64,000 nt of DNA, from NCBI RefSeq assembly GCF_040566555.1, contig NZ_JBEWYP010000002.1, forward strand, positions 372,001-436,000, read 5' to 3'. The notes beneath the pieces were generated by a model. It did no database searches. It worked only from the letters and a program-made list of their open reading frames with translations, and was not told where the DNA came from. The stretch's first letter is position 1. Each line of letters starts with the position of its first letter. A program made the position numbers and the translations under genes. Source of the stretch: Sediminicola sp040566555. GTDB lineage: Bacteria > Bacteroidota > Bacteroidia > Flavobacteriales > Flavobacteriaceae. Of this stretch, positions 61,825 to 64,000 are shown one piece after another.

Positions 61825-63117
61825 ATGAAATACGATCTAATTCCCAATTCATTATTTATTAAAAACCGCAAAAAGTTTATGGCTCAAATGAAGCCTAAGA
61901 GCATTGCTGTTTTCAATTCCAATGATGTATACCCTATAGGTGCAGATAGTACCTTGGCCTTTGAGCAACATCGGGATATTTTTTACCTAAGTGGTGCGGA
62001 CCAGGAAGAAACCAGATTGCTTCTTTTTCCGGATGCCATGGATAAAAAGCACAGGGAAATACTGTTCGTGACCGAAACCAATGATCATATTGCGGTATGG
62101 GAAGGTGAAAAACTGACCAAGGAGAAGGCTACTGAAGTTTCGGGGATAGAAACTGTTTATTGGTTGAGTGATTTCGACAAGATATTCTTTGACCTCATGA
62201 CAGAGGCAGACACTATTTATTTCAACACCAATGAGCATTACAGACAAGCTGTTGTCACCGAAACACGGGAAGACCGCTTTATTAAGAAATGTAAGGCAGA
62301 TTTCCCAGCCCACCAATGGGCAAAGAGCAATCCCATTTTGCAGGAGATCAGAGGTATTAAGGAGCCAGAAGAATTGGATATAATGCAGACGGCCTGCAAT
62401 ATCACCGAGAAAGGCTTTAGGAGATTGTTGGGGTTTGTAAAACCTGGTGTCTGGGAGTACGAGATAGAGGCGGAGCTGATGCATGAGTTTTTGAGGAATA
62501 AATCCAAGGGCTTTGCTTACACTCCTATTATTGCTTCTGGGAACAATGCCAATGTGCTGCACTATGTGGTCAATAACCAACAGTGTAAGGATGGGGATTT
62601 GTTGTTGATGGATGTTGCGGCGGAATATGCCAATTATTCAAGTGATCTCAGTAGGACTATCCCGGTAAATGGAAAGTTTACAGCACGTCAGAAAGCAGTT
62701 TATGAAGCTGTGCTCAGGGTGAAAAATGATGCAACCAAAATGTTGGTGCCTGGAACAATCTGGGCAGAATACCACAAAGAGGTGGGGAAAATGATGACCT
62801 CGGAACTTCTGGGCTTGGGCTTGCTGGACAAGGCCGATGTGCAAAATGAAAATAAGGACTGGCCAGCGTACAAAAAGTATTTTATGCACGGTACCAGTCA
62901 CCATATTGGGCTCAACACCCATGATTATGGACTATTAAAGACCCCAATGAAGGCAAACATGGTCTTTACGGTAGAACCTGGAATTTATATTCCTAAAGAA
63001 GGTTTTGGAATTCGTTTGGAAGATGATGTGGTGATCCAGGAAAAGGGAGAACCTTTCAATTTAATGGGCAATATCCCGATTGAAGTTGAGGAAATTGAAT
63101 CGTTGATGAATCAATAA
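61825..63117 (+). CDS. pepP: Xaa-Pro aminopeptidase
   Basis: A 430-residue dinuclear metallopeptidase of the M24 family. The N-terminal AMP_N domain (about 1-150) precedes the pita-bread domain, whose ligands are Asp263, Asp274, His359, Glu384 and Glu399, spaced as in E. coli PepP. It cleaves the first residue from peptides with Pro in second place. Monocistronic with a clear promoter and terminator. Confidence 0.94.
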   Translation: MKYDLIPNSLFIKNRKKFMAQMKPKSIAVFNSNDVYPIGADSTLAFEQHRDIFYLSGADQEETRLLLFPDAMDKKHREILFVTETNDHIAVWEGEKLTKEKATEVSGIETVYWLSDFDKIFFDLMTEADTIYFNTNEHYRQAVVTETREDRFIKKCKADFPAHQWAKSNPILQEIRGIKEPEELDIMQTACNITEKGFRRLLGFVKPGVWEYEIEAELMHEFLRNKSKGFAYTPIIASGNNANVLHYVVNNQQCKDGDLLLMDVAAEYANYSSDLSRTIPVNGKFTARQKAVYEAVLRVKNDATKMLVPGTIWAEYHKEVGKMMTSELLGLGLLDKADVQNENKDWPAYKKYFMHGTSHHIGLNTHDYGLLKTPMKANMVFTVEPGIYIPKEGFGIRLEDDVVIQEKGEPFNLMGNIPIEVEEIESLMNQ

Positions 63118-63165
63118 TGCCTAAGTTCCGAGATTGGTTCTCAAAATGGCAATAAACAATATCTT

Positions 63166-63200
63166 AAAAAAGTGGGGCTTTAAACAGCCCCACTTTTTTT
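63166..63200. terminator. Terminator between pepP and brnQ
   Basis: AAAAAGTGGGGCT / AGCCCCACTTTTT with a 6-nt loop and T-runs on both sides. Acts for both convergent genes. Confidence 0.9.
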
Positions 63201-63202
63201 AT

Positions 63203-64000
63203 CTAACTTAATGATTCCCTATTGTTTTTTGGAGACTTTGGTTCAAGAAGATTCGCAATTATAAAAGTTGCAAAAGCGGGCAATACCCATCCTAGGCTGT
63301 AATCGCTCAAAGGAATAAAAGGGTTTATCTTTTCCATGTAGTTCCCAAGGCTTATGCTGTTCATGAAATCGGGGATACTAAAAATGATAGTCATTACAAT
63401 TACCGCCCTAAAAACAAAGGTCGTCGCCCATTTCTCCGGTGCCACGTTCAATAAGATCAGTACTATGGTAATTGGGTAGATGAACATAAGGGCCGGCAAG
63501 GCCACTGCAATAATGTAAGCTACATCAAACTGTCCCATAAGGACACCCAACAGACATCCGATAACGGCTGTGATGGTAAAGGCCAATTGTGATTCCTTAA
63601 AGCGTGATTTTATGAAGTCGGCCGTACCAGTTACTATTCCTACCGCCGTAGTAAAACAAGCCAAACTAACCAAAAGACTTAAAAACAGATTGGCAGTACT
63701 GCCGAGGGTATTTGTGCTTATGCCGGTCAGTAAGGCGACCCTTGTAATTTGCGGATCAAACCTGTCAAACATCAGGGCACCAGATAGAATAAGCCCTGCG
63801 TAGATTAAAAAGAGGGCCAAGCCGGCCAACCATCCTGCACGGCGGATAAGACTTCTTTTCTCAGCATAAGAACCCGTACTTTTTAGATTGATGGAAACAA
63901 TGATCACTCCTCCCACCACCACGGCGCCAATGGCATCAAAAGTCTGGTAACCTTCGAGGATGGCATCGGTAAAAGGACTTTTAAATTGGGAAACCCCAAA
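63203..64000 (-). CDS. brnQ: Branched-chain amino acid transporter, LIVCS family (C-terminal part)
   Basis: The frame is open to the window edge, so the N-terminus is missing; about 265 residues are visible. The segment ILEGYQTFDAIGAVVVGGVI is the family hallmark (GYxTMDxLAxLVFG), followed by six to seven membrane helices. BrnQ imports leucine, isoleucine and valine with sodium or protons. Confidence 0.9.
   Translation of the reverse strand, partial: FGVSQFKSPFTDAILEGYQTFDAIGAVVVGGVIIVSINLKSTGSYAEKRSLIRRAGWLAGLALFLIYAGLILSGALMFDRFDPQITRVALLTGISTNTLGSTANLFLSLLVSLACFTTAVGIVTGTADFIKSRFKESQLAFTITAVIGCLLGVLMGQFDVAYIIAVALPALMFIYPITIVLILLNVAPEKWATTFVFRAVIVMTIIFSIPDFMNSISLGNYMEKINPFIPLSDYSLGWVLPAFATFIIANLLEPKSPKNNRESLS

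Noticed and set aside
61987..62580. 197-residue minus-strand frame inside pepP
   Set aside because: Antisense shadow; pepP has all metal ligands in place on the plus strand.

Overview
The window looks like a chromosomal segment of a marine Flavobacteriaceae bacterium (phylum Bacteroidota). The evidence is internal. Gliding and type IX secretion (T9SS) genes (sprE, gldH, a cargo protein with a T9SS sorting tail) are present. The F1Fo ATP synthase cluster runs atpZ-B-E-F-H-A-G without atpD/atpC. Several families are largely confined to Flavobacteriia (DUF6341, DUF6427, DUF5687, DUF6168, DUF4292). Several promoters fit the Bacteroidota TTTG / TAnnTTTG pattern, several starts are TTG, and Shine-Dalgarno sequences are mostly absent. 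A species cannot be named from the sequence alone.

Layout. 1-2822 is the end of a surface-polysaccharide region: a cut glycosyltransferase, a WecA/MraY-like initiating transferase, a C-terminal relic of a sugar transferase, and UDP-glucuronate decarboxylase. The first 1.7 kb is clearly AT-richer than what follows. 2913-7163 holds purD, two small membrane-protein families, DUF4254 and a GT9 glycosyltransferase. 7173-9520 is a TetR regulator followed by an arsenosugar-type radical SAM gene (arsS) and its AhpD-like partner. 10103-16526 is more accessory: a T9SS-secreted Ig-repeat protein, an oxidoreductase, a patatin, a ferredoxin reductase, long AT-rich spacers and gene relics. 16527-18724 is a two-gene ABC exporter. 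18868-27704 is the tightly packed sprE-bactofilin-ATP synthase cluster. 28422-34396 is an envelope operon (flippase, dut, nucleotidyltransferase, TPR, DUF4292, EnvC-like). 34430-44233 carries housekeeping genes (thioesterase, SPOR/HU protein, dprA, trpS, plsC, recA, trhO) and an ECF sigma factor with a membrane/beta-barrel partner. 44469-48458 is ricT-gldH-PBP1A. 48570-53706 contains a CoA transferase pair, a probable 35-codon gene, an acetyltransferase, a serine hydrolase, a methionine aminotransferase and a solitary vsr. 53816-57290 is sdhCAB. The right end has an aspartoacylase-like gene, a large BNR/sortilin-like protein, pepP and a cut brnQ.

No rRNA, intact tRNA, CRISPR array, insertion sequence or classic defence cassette was found. 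The most unusual pattern is a family of five 18-bp palindromic boxes (ACMGAC-N6-GTYKGT) at three loci: upstream of tetR, twice before the patatin gene, and twice between dprA and trpS. In both paired loci the boxes start exactly 126 bp apart. They resemble TetR/NemR-type operators, but the regulon is only an inference. Other points worth checking are a strong hairpin between atpE and atpF, a 35-codon gene with its own promoter and terminator, a tRNA-Ser-like 5' fragment, and an orphan terminator between recA and trhO.
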